Source of the DNA: a virus
DNA: 58,882 bases
IMG/VR virus record: IMGVR_UViG_3300020463_001991
Span: 1 to 58,882 of that record
Direction: 5' to 3' (one strand)
The notes under the pieces are model-generated. The model did not search any database and was not told where the DNA came from. It saw only the letters and a list, made by a program, of their open reading frames with translations. The translations under genes were made by a program, and so were the position numbers. Below are positions 16,107 to 25,064 of this stretch, piece by piece. Every line of letters begins with the position of its first letter. Positions within the stretch are counted from its first letter, which is position 1.

Positions 16107-16829
16107 TCATGTAGCATAAATCTCCAATACCGTATCTATGATCGGATGTCTTTGTATGTCTCGATTGTTCATATAACAAACACTTAATCCATCACGATGT
16201 GTTTCTAGTCTTTTACATAAGTCAATTAAGCCGTTGTTGTGTACGGTTCTATCTGTTTGTTCCACATCTCCTGTGATTACTATTTTGCTATTCTCACCTA
16301 TGCGTGTCATTAGCATTTTCATCTGACTTGGCGTTGCGTTTTGCATTTCATCTGCTATAATCCAGGCATCCTTGAATGTTCTTCCTCTCATAAAAGCCAA
16401 TGGCGATATTTCAATCACTTGTTCTTGTATCATACGTGCTACTTCCTTTGCACTATAAAATTCACGTAGTACATCAAATAATGGTCGTGTCCATGGCTCC
16501 ATTTTACTATTTAAATCACCAGGTAGAAAGCCATGCTTTTCATCATCCACACCCACTGCCGGACGAGTAAGTACAAGACGTTCACATTCACCATTTCTAA
16601 ATGCTTTTATAGCCGCTAACATTGCAAGATATGTTTTACCCGTGCCCGCAGGACCAGTTGCCACAGTGATACTCGTGTGTGGGTCTAGTAGGCTTAGTAT
16701 TAGTTTTTCTTGATTGCGTGACTTCGGATGAAGTTCAATGTGTTTGCGTTTTAATGCTTGGTTAAAATTTATTGTGTTGTCTTGTTGTAGTTGTCTTTGA
16801 TATTTTGCTTTACGTTTAGCTCGAGACAT
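16107..16829 (-). CDS. phoH: PhoH-like ATPase
   Basis: The 240-residue P-loop protein has Walker A GPAGTGKT (residues 59-66), TRPAVGVDDEKHGFLPGD and Walker B/sensor segments IADEMQNATPSQMK and ITGDVEQTD, all diagnostic of PhoH. PhoH is common in marine phages and in bacteria belongs to phosphate-starvation or RNA-related ATPases. CCTAGGAGATACA gives a good ribosome site on the minus strand. It shares a 163-bp divergent intergenic region with the gene at 16993. Confidence 0.93.
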   Translation of the reverse strand: MSRAKRKAKYQRQLQQDNTINFNQALKRKHIELHPKSRNQEKLILSLLDPHTSITVATGPAGTGKTYLAMLAAIKAFRNGECERLVLTRPAVGVDDEKHGFLPGDLNSKMEPWTRPLFDVLREFYSAKEVARMIQEQVIEISPLAFMRGRTFKDAWIIADEMQNATPSQMKMLMTRIGENSKIVITGDVEQTDRTVHNNGLIDLCKRLETHRDGLSVCYMNNRDIQRHPIIDTVLEIYAT

Positions 16830-16992
16830 TGTATCTCCTAGGTTAAAGGTTATTCGCTACCCACAATAATATTTAAAACAAAAACAAATAAGTTATACGG
16901 TGTGTAAAGTTTTATATTTGCAGACTAAATAGATTAGTGGCCACAATGACAAATTGGGCTAAATACTGTTAACGTAAAACAAAAGGCCACAG
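16830..16992. promoter_or_regulatory. Divergent intergenic region with CTAAATA boxes
   Basis: This 163-bp AT-rich spacer separates minus-strand phoH from the plus-strand gene at 16993. CTAAATA occurs at 16925-16931 and 16959-16965; the second lies 28 bp before the start codon, the same spacing as the GATAAATA boxes elsewhere. No consensus sigma70 promoter is visible. The minus-strand promoter could not be defined. Confidence 0.35.
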
Positions 16993-17568
16993 ATGTCACT
17001 AGACGATTCAGAATTTTTTAAAGACGGCTCCGACTATTGGATGGTTGCAGATAATATTAAGGGCATCTACATGAGTGATGGTAGTATGAGGGTATTATTA
17101 GACTTTGAACGTGTGATGAACGAACTAGATATATTTGCTTTCCGCAATTGGGAACTAGGCGAGCTAGTGGCAGGTCCAGAACAAGGACCATACAAAACTT
17201 CATGTACATTTTTATGGCCTGCAAAGCTAATGCCAGACCCAAGAGGAGCAATGCGGTTACTGCCTTTTGACTGTGAAGTCAAATGGAAAAAGACACAGAT
17301 GAAAGTTCCAATTAAGATCAAATCACCAAGCGATTTCAAAGCAGGTACTAAGGTTGCACGACTAATTGAAAAACCAATTTGGTTGGTTGAAATTATTATG
17401 CCAAAGAGTCTTATGCAAGACATAAGAACTGGTGCAATAGAACTAGAAGATGAAACAGTTGATCTGCAGGATCTCGACGATGCTTATAACGCTGACTTGG
17501 ATCAACAACAGGTTATGGATGTAGACGCACAAGCAGAAATGGATACTAATATCGATGTCCAAGTTTAA
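16993..17568 (+). CDS. Conserved phage protein, acidic C-terminus
   Basis: This 191-residue protein has an alpha/beta N-terminal 140 residues and an Asp/Gln-rich acidic tail. No catalytic motif. A late-like CTAAATA box lies upstream, and the following gene overlaps it by 14 nt. I believe similar proteins occur next to structural genes in marine T4-like phages but cannot name a role. Confidence 0.6.
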   Translation: MSLDDSEFFKDGSDYWMVADNIKGIYMSDGSMRVLLDFERVMNELDIFAFRNWELGELVAGPEQGPYKTSCTFLWPAKLMPDPRGAMRLLPFDCEVKWKKTQMKVPIKIKSPSDFKAGTKVARLIEKPIWLVEIIMPKSLMQDIRTGAIELEDETVDLQDLDDAYNADLDQQQVMDVDAQAEMDTNIDVQV

Positions 17569-18103
17569 TTTAACAGAAGGTCTTGGTTACAAAGACCTAG
17601 CAGGTATGATGAAAAGTACAATGTATATTGATGACTTTTCAAGTAAAATGGGCGATGACGATGAGATAGTTGTTGCAAGTTTTTATGTGCGTGACAGACA
17701 AGCGGCCGTGGACTTGATTAACTGGTTTGAAAAAGGCTACGATTTTGTATTAGATGCTGATATGAGCCCAGGTGAAGTAAAGCCAAACAGATACCTAGTA
17801 TACATTGAACTAAAACGCAGAAACTACACTGCAGATAATCTTGCAAATCTGTTAGATGATTTTAACACACTTACAGAGTATGAAGGTGATGGATGGACCA
17901 TGGGCTATAGAGGTAAAGAAATGCCTTTCACTGTTGAACAGTTTAATATGGTTGTACCAACCTCTCCTAAGACCTATAGAGAACGTGAGCAGTTTGAACT
18001 TAACGAAGCGAGAACTCTTGCTGGTATACCTCCTAAGGCTATATATAACAAAGGCAAAAAAGCCAAAGATATACAGAACTTACTAGCAAACGCAGGACGT
18101 TAA
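17555..18103 (+). CDS. Conserved phage protein of unknown function
   Basis: The 182-residue protein overlaps its neighbours by 14 nt and 1 nt. Residues 35-115 alternate beta strands and helices (EIVVASFYVRDRQAAVDLINWF), resembling a small ferredoxin-like domain. A basic C-terminal tail (YNKGKKAKDIQNLL) may bind protein or nucleic acid. No known motif. Its position between two unknowns suggests virion assembly. Confidence 0.6.
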   Translation: MSKFNLTEGLGYKDLAGMMKSTMYIDDFSSKMGDDDEIVVASFYVRDRQAAVDLINWFEKGYDFVLDADMSPGEVKPNRYLVYIELKRRNYTADNLANLLDDFNTLTEYEGDGWTMGYRGKEMPFTVEQFNMVVPTSPKTYREREQFELNEARTLAGIPPKAIYNKGKKAKDIQNLLANAGR

Positions 18104-18816
18104 TGCCCTACAAAAAAGTTATTGCAGTTGGTGACAGCTTCACTCGCGGTGATGAGCTGGCCAGTTGTCCAAAGCAATTACACGAATATTTGTTTCCGTT
18201 TCAATACAGCAACTCCACATGGTCTGCATTAATTGCAAAATTACGAGACTATGACTATGAGTGTTATGCACTGGGAGGTATAGGTAATCAATGGATAAGT
18301 TGGAAAATTGCAGATAAACTTGAACAAGATACGTTAGTCATAGTAAATTGGACATGGTTTGAAAGATTTGATTATATCGACACTGTCATTGATGTTTGGA
18401 AAACAACACATTCACGGCACGAGGACAAGTTAAATCATTATTTTTATCGTAATCTAGATAGTGATATTTGGAACTTGCATAGAAACTTGCAACAAATGCA
18501 CAGTGCTATTTCTTTACTTAAACAACATAATATAGATTTCATTATGACTTGTTTAGATAATAACTACTGTGCTGATTTTAGCACTATTAGACCACCAGGC
18601 TCTGAAGTATCCGCACATTGGAACAATTGTATAACAAATTTACAAGCACAAGTCGTACCTCACATTGTTGATTTTGAAGGTATAAGTTTTTTAGAATGGA
18701 GCAGGCATAATAATTTTGAATTTGGACCTAACGGACATCCACTGGAAAAAGCACATATAGAGGCCGCAAACTATATAAATATGGCTATAACAGAAGGAAA
18801 GATAAATGGACATTGA
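18103..18816 (+). CDS. SGNH/GDSL-like hydrolase
   Basis: The 237-residue protein opens with VIAVGDSFTRG, the block I GDS motif with nucleophile Ser12. LGGIGNQ supplies the Gly/Asn oxyanion residues, and a C-terminal NGHPLEKAH places a His where the family's DxxH motif sits. SGNH enzymes are esterases or acetyl-hydrolases, often acting on surface glycans. It overlaps the lysozyme gene by 11 nt. A second related protein lies at 49237. A role in surface polysaccharide deacetylation is inference. Confidence 0.7.
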   Translation: MPYKKVIAVGDSFTRGDELASCPKQLHEYLFPFQYSNSTWSALIAKLRDYDYECYALGGIGNQWISWKIADKLEQDTLVIVNWTWFERFDYIDTVIDVWKTTHSRHEDKLNHYFYRNLDSDIWNLHRNLQQMHSAISLLKQHNIDFIMTCLDNNYCADFSTIRPPGSEVSAHWNNCITNLQAQVVPHIVDFEGISFLEWSRHNNFEFGPNGHPLEKAHIEAANYINMAITEGKINGH

Positions 18817-19258
18817 CAAACTTAGAGAAGAGATTGCATATGACGAAGGCTCAGTTAATAAAATATACCTCGACCATCTCGGGTTGCCTACTTTTGGCAT
18901 TGGTCATCTGGTTATTGATACTGATCCAGAATATGGACAACCGGTTGGAACACCTGTCTCAGAAGATCGATGCAATTCCGCATTCGACGAAGACGTTAAA
19001 ACAGTGCTTAACGACTGCACAATACTATATGACAACTTCGATGATTTGCCAGAAGAAGCTCAAAGAATAATTGCAAACATGATGTTCAACATGGGACGTC
19101 CAAGACTAAGCAAGTTTAAGGGAATGAAACGTGGTGTAGATGCACGTGATTGGAATGCAGCCGCAGATGAAATGGTTGATTCAAATTGGTATAGACAAGT
19201 AACAAAACGTGCAGATAGATTGGTTGCACGTATGAGAGCAATTGAAATAGACGACTAA
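18806..19258 (+). CDS. T4-type endolysin (phage lysozyme)
   Basis: The 150-residue protein matches the T4 lysozyme layout. YDEG provides the catalytic Glu near the N-terminus, followed by KIYLDHLGLPTFGIGH containing the conserved Asp and Thr; LSKFKGM and WYRQVTKRADRL follow in the C-terminal lobe. It cleaves the MurNAc-GlcNAc bond of peptidoglycan. There is no signal peptide, so release through a holin is expected. The next two genes look like spanin components, making a lysis cassette. Confidence 0.85.
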   Translation: MDIDKLREEIAYDEGSVNKIYLDHLGLPTFGIGHLVIDTDPEYGQPVGTPVSEDRCNSAFDEDVKTVLNDCTILYDNFDDLPEEAQRIIANMMFNMGRPRLSKFKGMKRGVDARDWNAAADEMVDSNWYRQVTKRADRLVARMRAIEIDD

Positions 19259-19629
19259 TGAGATTTTATGCAGTACTGATAATACTAGCAGTCATTGGCG
19301 GCTGCGGATATGGAGTGTATCTCTATTACAAAGATACACAACAACGTATTGCGACACTTAGAGAAAATGCAGTTAAACTAGAAACCAGTAACAAAAGCCT
19401 TACTGCTCAAATAGAGGCTATGAAACAAAATGCAGAAAAACAAGCAAAGTTATCAAAAGAACTAAAGTACAACTTGGAAAAAGCACGTGAAGCAAACACA
19501 GTGATCAAAGATTTATTAGCCAAAACGGACTTAGTAAAAAATAGTTTAGCAGATCCACTGGCATCAGAGAAACGAATAAATGAAAAAATTGATACCTTTT
19601 TTGGTTCTATTGAGTCTGCTACTAAGTAG
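19258..19629 (+). CDS. Inner-membrane spanin-like protein
   Basis: This 123-residue protein has an N-terminal membrane segment (about residues 4-23) and a periplasmic coiled coil rich in Glu, Lys, Ala and Leu over residues 30-90, the layout of Rz-type i-spanins. It starts at the endolysin stop and its 3' end overlaps a lipoprotein gene in another frame by 50 nt, as in Rz/Rz1 pairs. The assignment rests on topology and context, not on sequence similarity. Confidence 0.65.
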   Translation: MRFYAVLIILAVIGGCGYGVYLYYKDTQQRIATLRENAVKLETSNKSLTAQIEAMKQNAEKQAKLSKELKYNLEKAREANTVIKDLLAKTDLVKNSLADPLASEKRINEKIDTFFGSIESATK

Positions 19630-19951
19630 TTGCTCGTTAATACCAGAAAAAGAAATTATAACAAAAGTTGAAATATACAAGCCCACAATTGACATTGTAG
19701 AAAGGCCTGCACAACTTACTTTGAAAGACGCAAACATTGTTGTAATAACAGAGAAGAATCTCAAAGAAGTAATTACACGTGTTAAAGCCGCCCAAGGTAC
19801 ATTTGTGGTGTATGCTCTTGACCCAAAGAGTTTTGAAGCACTTGCAATCAATATGGAAGAAATCAAGTTGTATATTGAATCCCAAAATAAAATTATTCTG
19901 TACTATGAAAAATCTGTTGCAGAAGAACTTGACAAAAACACAAAAAAATAG
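19580..19951 (+). CDS. Outer-membrane spanin-like lipoprotein
   Basis: The 123-residue protein starts with a signal peptide ending in the lipobox LLSSC, so Cys18 would be lipidated. It overlaps the i-spanin-like gene by 50 nt in a different frame. Its length exceeds classical Rz1, and the C-terminal half has two helices. Together with its neighbour it could fuse inner and outer membranes at lysis. A generic phage lipoprotein is the alternative. Confidence 0.65.
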   Translation: MKKLIPFLVLLSLLLSSCSLIPEKEIITKVEIYKPTIDIVERPAQLTLKDANIVVITEKNLKEVITRVKAAQGTFVVYALDPKSFEALAINMEEIKLYIESQNKIILYYEKSVAEELDKNTKK

Positions 19952-19957
19952 TATACT
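19929..19957 (+). promoter_or_regulatory. Sigma70-type promoter immediately before dnaJ-like gene
   Basis: TTGACA at 19929-19934, a 17-bp spacer and TATACT at 19952-19957. The start codon at 19963 is only 5 nt beyond the -10 box, so a transcript from here would be leaderless or nearly so. The -35 box lies inside the lipoprotein gene. Confidence 0.5.
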
Positions 19958-19962
19958 AAAGT

Positions 19963-20733
19963 ATGAATCCTTACTCTACATTAGGTGTTGCAAAGAATGC
20001 AACCGCTGATACTATTAAACGAGCTTATAAAGAAAAAGCCAAAGAGCATCATCCTGACCGTGGTGGTGATACTAACAAGTTTGCAGAGATTAGCAATGCA
20101 TATGATATACTAAAAGATCCCGATAAACGTGCTTACTTTGATCATACCGGAAGTACACAACCACAAAATCATGGCTTCAGTCAACAACAAGGTTTTAATT
20201 TTAACGATATCTTTTCGCAAATGTTTAGGCAACAGCAACAACGTCAAGCAGAAGCACGTATTAATATGAGCATAAGTCTACGAGACAGTCTAGCAGGTGG
20301 CAAACGTATAATTGGTGTTAACACCCCACAAGGAACTAGTAGTGTAGAAATAGACATTCCACGTGGTATTGTGCATGGAGAAAGTATACGATATGCAAAA
20401 GCAGCTCCTGGCGGTATAGACTTAATTGTAAATTTTAGAATAAAGGGCGATACAAAATGGCAACGTAATGGCCTAGATATGCATACTGAGGAATCAGTTG
20501 ATTTTTGGACACTGATACTAGGAGGAGATATAAAAGTCACAGATGTACTGGGCAAAAGATATGATGTGCGTATACCACCACGTACTGCTCCAGGCATTAC
20601 TATACGTCTGGGTAGTGCGGGTGTTTTTAGAGATAGGCACAATCCAGGAGATATTTTTGTTAAAATTAATGCAAAAATGCCACACGATATACCTGAGGAA
20701 GTAATTGCCACCATCAAGAAATACCAGCAATAA
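19963..20733 (+). CDS. DnaJ/CbpA-like co-chaperone
   Basis: The 256-residue protein has an N-terminal J domain (NPYSTLGVAKNA, EHHPDRGG with HPD at residues 30-32), a Gln/Phe-rich linker, and a C-terminal substrate-binding domain (IDIPRGIVHGESIRY, PPRTAPGITIRL). It lacks the zinc-finger CxxCxGxG repeats, as in CbpA. It would stimulate host DnaK, perhaps together with the downstream Clp ATPase. No ribosome-binding site is visible, consistent with a leaderless start. Confidence 0.85.
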   Translation: MNPYSTLGVAKNATADTIKRAYKEKAKEHHPDRGGDTNKFAEISNAYDILKDPDKRAYFDHTGSTQPQNHGFSQQQGFNFNDIFSQMFRQQQQRQAEARINMSISLRDSLAGGKRIIGVNTPQGTSSVEIDIPRGIVHGESIRYAKAAPGGIDLIVNFRIKGDTKWQRNGLDMHTEESVDFWTLILGGDIKVTDVLGKRYDVRIPPRTAPGITIRLGSAGVFRDRHNPGDIFVKINAKMPHDIPEEVIATIKKYQQ

Positions 20734-20736
20734 ATA
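20729..20736 (+). promoter_or_regulatory. Late promoter-like box AATAAATA
   Basis: AATAAATA spans the end of the dnaJ-like gene and lies 18 bp before the Clp ATPase start. It is one mismatch from TATAAATA. The short distance makes it less convincing than the copies with 28-29 bp spacing. Confidence 0.35.
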
Positions 20737-20753
20737 AATGTATAAGGAGACAC

Positions 20754-23063
20754 ATGCCAAATAATCCTGAAATCGAAAGCATATTAGAACAAGCATCAAA
20801 GTTAGCAGTGAGTAAAAACCACGAATACATTACACTTGAACATGTGATGTTAGCACTTGTTAAGCATAAACGTTTTTGGCGTTGTTTAGAGCAATTTGGC
20901 ACTTCGCCAGAAGCAATACAACAAGACCTTACACTGTATCTCGATAGCCAGGCAGTGCTTGTTTCTGCAAAAGGAAAAGTTAGAGATCCACGTAAAACAA
21001 ATGCACTAGAAAGAGTTTTTAATAGAGCTTTAACGCAGGTTATGTTTGGCGGAAGAAGATCAATGAGTACCATTGACATATGGCTTGCAATAATGGCCGA
21101 AACAAATAGTTATGCAAGTTATTTTATGTTAAAGCATGGCGTAACCAAACAAGAATTTGTTACACATTGGCAACAAACTTATGAAATAAAAAGTACACAA
21201 GGCATGCCAATTGAACATGCAAATGAAATCCTAGACGAACATTGTATTAACATAAGCCAACTAGCAAAAGATGACCAACTGGAGCCTGTAATAGGCAGAG
21301 AGACTGAACTTGAAGAAATTGTGACTGTATTAGCAAAACGTTTTAAAAGCAATGTACTGATGGTTGGCGATCCAGGTGTAGGTAAAACTGCTATTGCAGA
21401 AGGACTGGCCACACGTATCAAAGAAAATACTGTACCAAAATTTATAAAAAACTTTGAAGTATGGGGACTAGAAATAGGCAGTTTACTTGCAGGTTCAAAG
21501 TATAGAGGAGAGTTTGAAGAGAAACTCAAAGATGTAATTACTGCGTTAGAATCAAAAAAGAATTGTATTCTGTTTATTGATGAAGCACATACCATGAAGG
21601 GTGCAGGTGCAACTGGCGGAAGCAGTTTAGACTTTGCTAACATGATAAAACCAGCAATTACAAAAGGACACTTGAAAGTAATAGCCAGCACAACATGGGA
21701 GGAGTTCTACGAGAGCTTTGAAAAAGACCGTGCATTAATGCGTAGATTTTACAGAGTCAGTATTGATGAACCCAACAAAAGTACAACAATAAAAATATTA
21801 CACGGACTTAAGCCGCGTTTGGAGAAGTTTCATGGTGTTCAAATTGCAGAAAATGCTATTGTAAAAGCAGTTGATATGGCTACTCGATATATGAGTGATA
21901 AGAAAAATCCAGATAAAAGCATTGATCTAATTGATGCGGCATGTGCAGTAGAACGTATCAAAGATAAAGCAGGATTGGTTGTTGACGCAGAACTTGTAGA
22001 TATCCAAGTGGCCCGTATTGCTAACATACCTGAAACAAAAGTAACTAGCGATGTTAGCGAAAAAGTTAAAGAACTTGATAGCAACATTAAACAAAAATTA
22101 TTTGGACAAGATGCAGTAGTTGATCAAGTACTAGAAAGACTTTATGTAAACTACGCAGGAATAAGCACACCAAATCGTCCAATGGGTGCATTTTTGTTTT
22201 TAGGACCTACTGGAACAGGAAAAACTGAGTTTGCAAAATTGTTAGGAGCAAATCTTGATATGCATCTATTAAGATACGACATGAGCGAATACCAAGACAA
22301 GCATACTGTCAGTAGCCTACTTGGAGCTCCTCCTGGATTTGTTGGCTATGATGATAGTAATCTCGGCGGTGGTAAACTTATATCAGATTTATCAAAAAAT
22401 CCATATAGTGTATTGTTGTTTGACGAAGTAGAAAAAGCACACCCTGATCTAAGCAACATATTTTTACAAATGATGGATGAAGGCACTGTCACAGGTTCAA
22501 ATGGTAAAACTGTTGATGTAAAAAATTGCGTAATTATTTTAACATCAAATCTTGGAGCCAGAGACAACGAAAACAATAGCATAGGTTTTGGACAAGAACT
22601 TACAAAAACTGGATCTGAAGACAAAGCAGTAAAAGACTTCTTCAAACCAGAACTACGTAACAGGCTTGATCTAACTGTAAAATTTAAAACACTTGAGCCA
22701 ATAGCAATCAAAAAAATTGTTGCTAAATTTATAAATGAATTACGTATAAGTTTACAAAATAAGAATATAAACATTATTATTACTGAACCATTGGTTGATC
22801 ATTTAGTCGAAGTAGGATATGATCCAAAGATGGGAGCAAGGCCATTGGGACGTAAGATTGATGAACTTATTAAAGTGCCATTGAGTAAGAAGATACTGTT
22901 TGAAAAATTAGAGAACTGTCATTTAACATGTGACTTGTTTATCAAAGGTAAGAAACGTAGAGTAAGTTTTAAGTCGCAACCAAAAACCACAGTAAGTGGT
23001 GGTGAAGTTGATGCAAATGGTATTGTTATAGTAAACGAGACAACACTAGAAAGCGATAAATAA
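20754..23063 (+). CDS. clpA: ClpA-like AAA+ unfoldase with ClpP-binding loop
   Basis: The 769-residue protein has a Clp N domain (residues 1-145), AAA1 with GDPGVGKT (205-212) and LFIDEAHTMKG, and AAA2 with GPTGTGKT (about 484-491) and LLFDEVEKAHPD. There is no ClpB-type middle domain, and length is close to E. coli ClpA. IGF at residues 610-612 occupies the position of the [LIV]G[FL] loop that docks ClpP. A phage ClpP gene lies at 56612, so a phage ClpAP protease is plausible. AAGGAGA precedes the start. Confidence 0.9.
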   Translation: MPNNPEIESILEQASKLAVSKNHEYITLEHVMLALVKHKRFWRCLEQFGTSPEAIQQDLTLYLDSQAVLVSAKGKVRDPRKTNALERVFNRALTQVMFGGRRSMSTIDIWLAIMAETNSYASYFMLKHGVTKQEFVTHWQQTYEIKSTQGMPIEHANEILDEHCINISQLAKDDQLEPVIGRETELEEIVTVLAKRFKSNVLMVGDPGVGKTAIAEGLATRIKENTVPKFIKNFEVWGLEIGSLLAGSKYRGEFEEKLKDVITALESKKNCILFIDEAHTMKGAGATGGSSLDFANMIKPAITKGHLKVIASTTWEEFYESFEKDRALMRRFYRVSIDEPNKSTTIKILHGLKPRLEKFHGVQIAENAIVKAVDMATRYMSDKKNPDKSIDLIDAACAVERIKDKAGLVVDAELVDIQVARIANIPETKVTSDVSEKVKELDSNIKQKLFGQDAVVDQVLERLYVNYAGISTPNRPMGAFLFLGPTGTGKTEFAKLLGANLDMHLLRYDMSEYQDKHTVSSLLGAPPGFVGYDDSNLGGGKLISDLSKNPYSVLLFDEVEKAHPDLSNIFLQMMDEGTVTGSNGKTVDVKNCVIILTSNLGARDNENNSIGFGQELTKTGSEDKAVKDFFKPELRNRLDLTVKFKTLEPIAIKKIVAKFINELRISLQNKNINIIITEPLVDHLVEVGYDPKMGARPLGRKIDELIKVPLSKKILFEKLENCHLTCDLFIKGKKRRVSFKSQPKTTVSGGEVDANGIVIVNETTLESDK

Positions 23064-23067
23064 CAGC

Positions 23068-23247
23068 ATGGCAAAGATAAACACAACATCAATTACAATA
23101 ACACTTAGCGAACTGGTACGTGACGATGCTCCTGCGAGAGAGATACTTAGTGCTGATACAATTTCACAGTTAGAAGCAGTAATTACGCAACTAGCAACTG
23201 AAGGCGGAAGTGCAAACGTTCTTGTTGAATTAACAAAAGCAGAGTAA
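23068..23247 (+). CDS. 59-residue protein
   Basis: A short complete frame with ATG 23068 and stop TAA 23245-23247, lying between the Clp gene and a structural gene. The protein (MAKINTTSITITLSELVRDD at the start) is Thr/Ala-rich and ends LVELTKAE. The ribosome site is weak. Filling the gap between two genes exactly, and ending 1 nt before the next ATG, supports it as real. Function unknown. Confidence 0.55.
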   Translation: MAKINTTSITITLSELVRDDAPAREILSADTISQLEAVITQLATEGGSANVLVELTKAE

Positions 23248-23248
23248 C

Positions 23249-23650
23249 ATGAAGTCAAGCAGTCTTGTACTAATAGCGGAAACCGCATTTGCGGCTGGTA
23301 CTACAACTGTTACTGGCACCAGACAAAAAGGTGTGGGCTATTACAACGGCCAAGGCAACGGACAAAACATCAGATTTATTGCAGACGACTTTCCTGGAAT
23401 AGTAACTGTACAAGCAAGTTTAGATACAGATCCAAAAACAGCTAATAGTTATCCAGAAGAATATCCTACTGGACTTATTGAAGCTGACTGGTTTGATGTT
23501 TATACATTTCCTGGAGACAGTGCAGTAGACGGATCAACTGCTATTACAACAGACTATAGTATATACTTGCCTGGTAAGTACACATGGGTAAGAGCTATTG
23601 TATCACAGTTTACAAGTGGCAAAATTGGCCCGATAACAATGAGCTACTAG
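23249..23650 (+). CDS. Probable virion structural protein
   Basis: The 133-residue protein is rich in Gly, Thr, Ser and aromatic residues with beta-strand patterning (RQKGVGYYNGQGNGQNIRFI, then VTVQASLDTD), like small head-decoration or fibre proteins. No Cys, no catalytic motif. It begins 1 nt after the preceding small gene and is followed by the nucleotidyltransferase-like gene. The structural call is inferred from composition and context. Confidence 0.5.
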   Translation: MKSSSLVLIAETAFAAGTTTVTGTRQKGVGYYNGQGNGQNIRFIADDFPGIVTVQASLDTDPKTANSYPEEYPTGLIEADWFDVYTFPGDSAVDGSTAITTDYSIYLPGKYTWVRAIVSQFTSGKIGPITMSY

Positions 23651-23659
23651 GAAAGACAA

Positions 23660-25006
23660 ATGGCACTAAAAAAGTTAGTAATTATACCCGGAGGCTTTCA
23701 TCCGTTTCATGCAGGACACAAAGCATTGTATGATGCAGCCGTTGCACAGTTTCCTAAGGCAGATGTATTCATTGCCGCAACAGATGACAAAAGCAATAGA
23801 CCATTTCCTTTCAAATTAAAGAAAACACTTGCAGGCATAGCAGGCATACCAGCACACAGATTTGTACAAGTAAAATCACCGTTTCAACCAAAAGAAATAA
23901 CTGGTTTATACAATCCAGATGAAACACAACTGATTTTTGTACGTTCAGATAAAGACTCTGGTGTAACTCCGTTACCGGGTGGCTTTAAAAAAGATGGAAG
24001 TGCTAGTTACTTGCAACCATTGAAAAGACAAAAGCCAGAGCCAATGACACAACATGGCTTTATGACTTATCTACCAACTGTACAGTTTGGTCCGGGAATG
24101 ACCAGTGCTACAGAGATACGTGGCAAGTGGCCTGGAATGTCACCAGAAGAAAAAGAAGATCTTATTGTTAATCTATATCCAATGAATTCAAAGCCAATGA
24201 TAAGCAAGGCTGTTGAAATATTTAACAATGTACTGGCAGAAGAAAAACACACTATATCAATGCCAATGGGGTCAATTAAAAAAGCAATAGAAGAAGCAGA
24301 TAAAAAGTGCGGTCCAGGAGAATACTATTGCAGAATGAGTAAAAAATGTAAGCCGATTCCGAAAGGTTACCATGTAATGCCAGATGGCGAACTAATGAAA
24401 GATGCAGAGCACAAAGTTAAAGAAACACGTATTATTAACAAAGGCGACGAAGTTTCAATCTTACCAGCAGGCGGCATGGGTTCACACAGCGAAGCAAGTT
24501 TAAAAAGTAACCTTGGAGACAAACTGCGTACACTTGCTGATATGCTTGAAGACGAGAACTATGACAATCTCGAGTATGTGATTTACAAATCAGGTGCAAT
24601 GGAGTCACTGGTTGGTGCACTTAGACAGTATCAAAGTTTTAAAAACAAACGTGGTAAACGTCCAATTAAAAAAGATGTTGAGATCGATATATCCAACGAA
24701 GACTACTTGCCAGAAGATGAAACACTACAAGAGTACGTATATCAATCACGTCCATTGAGAGTACTTGACAATATTGCCAGTCGTAATGATGTGCAAAAAT
24801 TTCCTATCAAGTTTGATGATGGCACTGAAGTAGAAGTTACTCCAAAAATGGCAAAAAAGTTTATGAACATATATTTGCGTAAAGATATTGATACACAAAA
24901 ACTAATTGATAAGAAAATTAGCCGCAAAGAAGTATTTGTAAAAACATTCAATGCCTTAATAAAAGGTATTCCTACTACCGGTTTAACTACCGGCGACATA
25001 CGATAA
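23660..25006 (+). CDS. Nucleotidyltransferase-like domain fused to phage-specific region
   Basis: The 448-residue protein opens with IIPGGFHPFHAGHK (residues 8-21), the HxGH nucleotide-binding motif of the cytidylyltransferase/NMNAT superfamily, and TSATEIRG (148-155) matches the family's ISSTxIR motif. The middle has a Cys module (CGPGEYYCRMSKKCKPIP) and the C-terminus is helical and basic. Adenylyl- or cytidylyl-transfer is expected; the acceptor is unknown. It lies in a run of virion candidates, so packaging in the head is possible. Confidence 0.75.
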   Translation: MALKKLVIIPGGFHPFHAGHKALYDAAVAQFPKADVFIAATDDKSNRPFPFKLKKTLAGIAGIPAHRFVQVKSPFQPKEITGLYNPDETQLIFVRSDKDSGVTPLPGGFKKDGSASYLQPLKRQKPEPMTQHGFMTYLPTVQFGPGMTSATEIRGKWPGMSPEEKEDLIVNLYPMNSKPMISKAVEIFNNVLAEEKHTISMPMGSIKKAIEEADKKCGPGEYYCRMSKKCKPIPKGYHVMPDGELMKDAEHKVKETRIINKGDEVSILPAGGMGSHSEASLKSNLGDKLRTLADMLEDENYDNLEYVIYKSGAMESLVGALRQYQSFKNKRGKRPIKKDVEIDISNEDYLPEDETLQEYVYQSRPLRVLDNIASRNDVQKFPIKFDDGTEVEVTPKMAKKFMNIYLRKDIDTQKLIDKKISRKEVFVKTFNALIKGIPTTGLTTGDIR

Positions 25007-25064
25007 ATTCACACCACTACAGATTAATCATTAAATACGTATATAATTGACACGTGAGGAACCT

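Noticed and set aside
15439-16829. Transcription of the oxygenase and phoH genes as part of the plus-strand operon
   Set aside because: Both genes are clearly on the minus strand with a ribosome site before phoH on that strand; plus-strand frames in this stretch are short and lack motifs.
20244-21691. Long open frames on the minus strand opposite dnaJ and clp genes
   Set aside because: They lie opposite well-conserved proteins, lack ribosome sites and known motifs, and reflect codon bias of the real genes.
24978-24993. CCGGT/ACCGG hairpin at the end of the nucleotidyltransferase-like gene
   Set aside because: It is only 5 bp with a 6-nt loop and no U tract, so I do not call it a terminator.
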